NCBI RefSeq assembly: GCF_008033385.1
Contig: NZ_VOGY01000004.1
Span: 62,001 to 126,000, forward strand
Direction of reading: 5' to 3'
Length of the DNA: 64,000 nucleotides
Origin: Algibacter pacificus
GTDB lineage: Bacteria; Bacteroidota; Bacteroidia; Flavobacteriales; Flavobacteriaceae
Below the pieces are notes generated by a model. That model was not told where the DNA came from. It did not search any database and saw only the letters and a program-made list of their open reading frames with translations. Below, one piece after another: positions 63,829-64,000 of the stretch. How positions within the stretch are numbered: the stretch's first letter is position 1; every line of letters starts with the position of its first letter. Made by a program: the position numbers and the translations under genes.

Positions 63829-64000
63829 TTAAAAACGAATATCTTCCCTCACAAACCCACTAAAATCAAACCCAGTACCACCAGATTTTACATCTTGTAA
63901 ATATTTAAACTGTCCATCTGCTGAAATTTCTAAATCTACGGCATCTTTATCATCTCGAACTTTAAACGAACTGTGTAAGTTGCCTACAAAACCTTTTGGT
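63829..64000 (-). CDS. C-terminal end of a gene that continues past the window edge
   Basis: The last 56 codons of a minus-strand gene: GNLHSSFKVRDDKDAVDLEI then SADGQFKYLQDVKSGGTGF and a terminal FVREDIRF. I do not recognise the family. The 22-base gap to the ATPase gene suggests one operon, so it is probably another part of the restriction locus. Confidence 0.6.
   Translation of the reverse strand, partial: PKGFVGNLHSSFKVRDDKDAVDLEISADGQFKYLQDVKSGGTGFDFSGFVREDIRF

Overview
The window looks like chromosomal DNA of a marine-type member of the Flavobacteriaceae (Bacteroidota). The evidence is low GC, two SusC/SusD pairs, a Bacteroidetes-type ECF sigma/FecR pair, promoters of the TAnnTTTG type, and many families typical of this group (DUF4159, DUF2911, DUF3347, HYC_CC_PP, DUF5117-type metalloprotease). 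I see no rRNA, tRNA, CRISPR array, insertion sequence or integrase.

Layout. 1-6.2 kb: a partial TamB gene on the minus strand, divergent from a housekeeping run on the plus strand (tsaD, rsmE, a DUF4159 protein, a SpoU methyltransferase, an AI-2E-type permease, a THUMP-like methyltransferase). 6.4-12.6 kb: a SusC/SusD pair and a divergent secreted PI-PLC-like enzyme. 12.7-20.3 kb: a hexuronate operon (mannonate oxidoreductase, uxuA, uxaC, TRAP transporter dctPQM) with a divergent LacI-type regulator and two nearly identical 12-bp palindromic operators in the shared promoter region. 20.3-30 kb: mixed genes (mscL, a SatD/DUF3307 pair, DUF3124, a large FAD/Fe-S dehydrogenase, DUF2911, a PAP2 phosphatase, a MATE exporter). 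30-37.8 kb: a copper/silver-type RND efflux operon (HYC_CC_PP protein, CusA, TolC-like, CusB, HMA protein). 38-48 kb: an ECF sigma, FecR, SusC with STN domain, SusD, metzincin-like protease and DUF3347 operon.

48-64 kb is accessory DNA. It starts with gene debris (a Fic C-terminal remnant and other fragments) and an unrecognised secreted protein with a probable barrel end. A 1605-residue protein follows that appears to join a DEDD-type exonuclease, a RecQ helicase and a UvrD helicase. Convergent to it runs the end of a type I restriction operon: HsdR, a nucleotidyltransferase interrupted by a stop codon inside its catalytic core, a winged-helix regulator with its own inverted-repeat operator, an Hsp90-like ATPase with a C-terminal NOV/DUF3883 nuclease-like domain, and the tail of a further gene. 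HsdM and HsdS are not in the window and probably lie beyond the right edge.

The strongest candidates for undescribed biology are the exonuclease-RecQ-UvrD fusion, the ATPase/regulator/nucleotidyltransferase set inside the restriction operon, the five-unit heptamer repeat inside cusA, the two terminator-like hairpins just upstream of both susC genes on the opposite strand, and the DUF3347 domain shared by the metal-efflux adaptor and the sigma-controlled protease operon.
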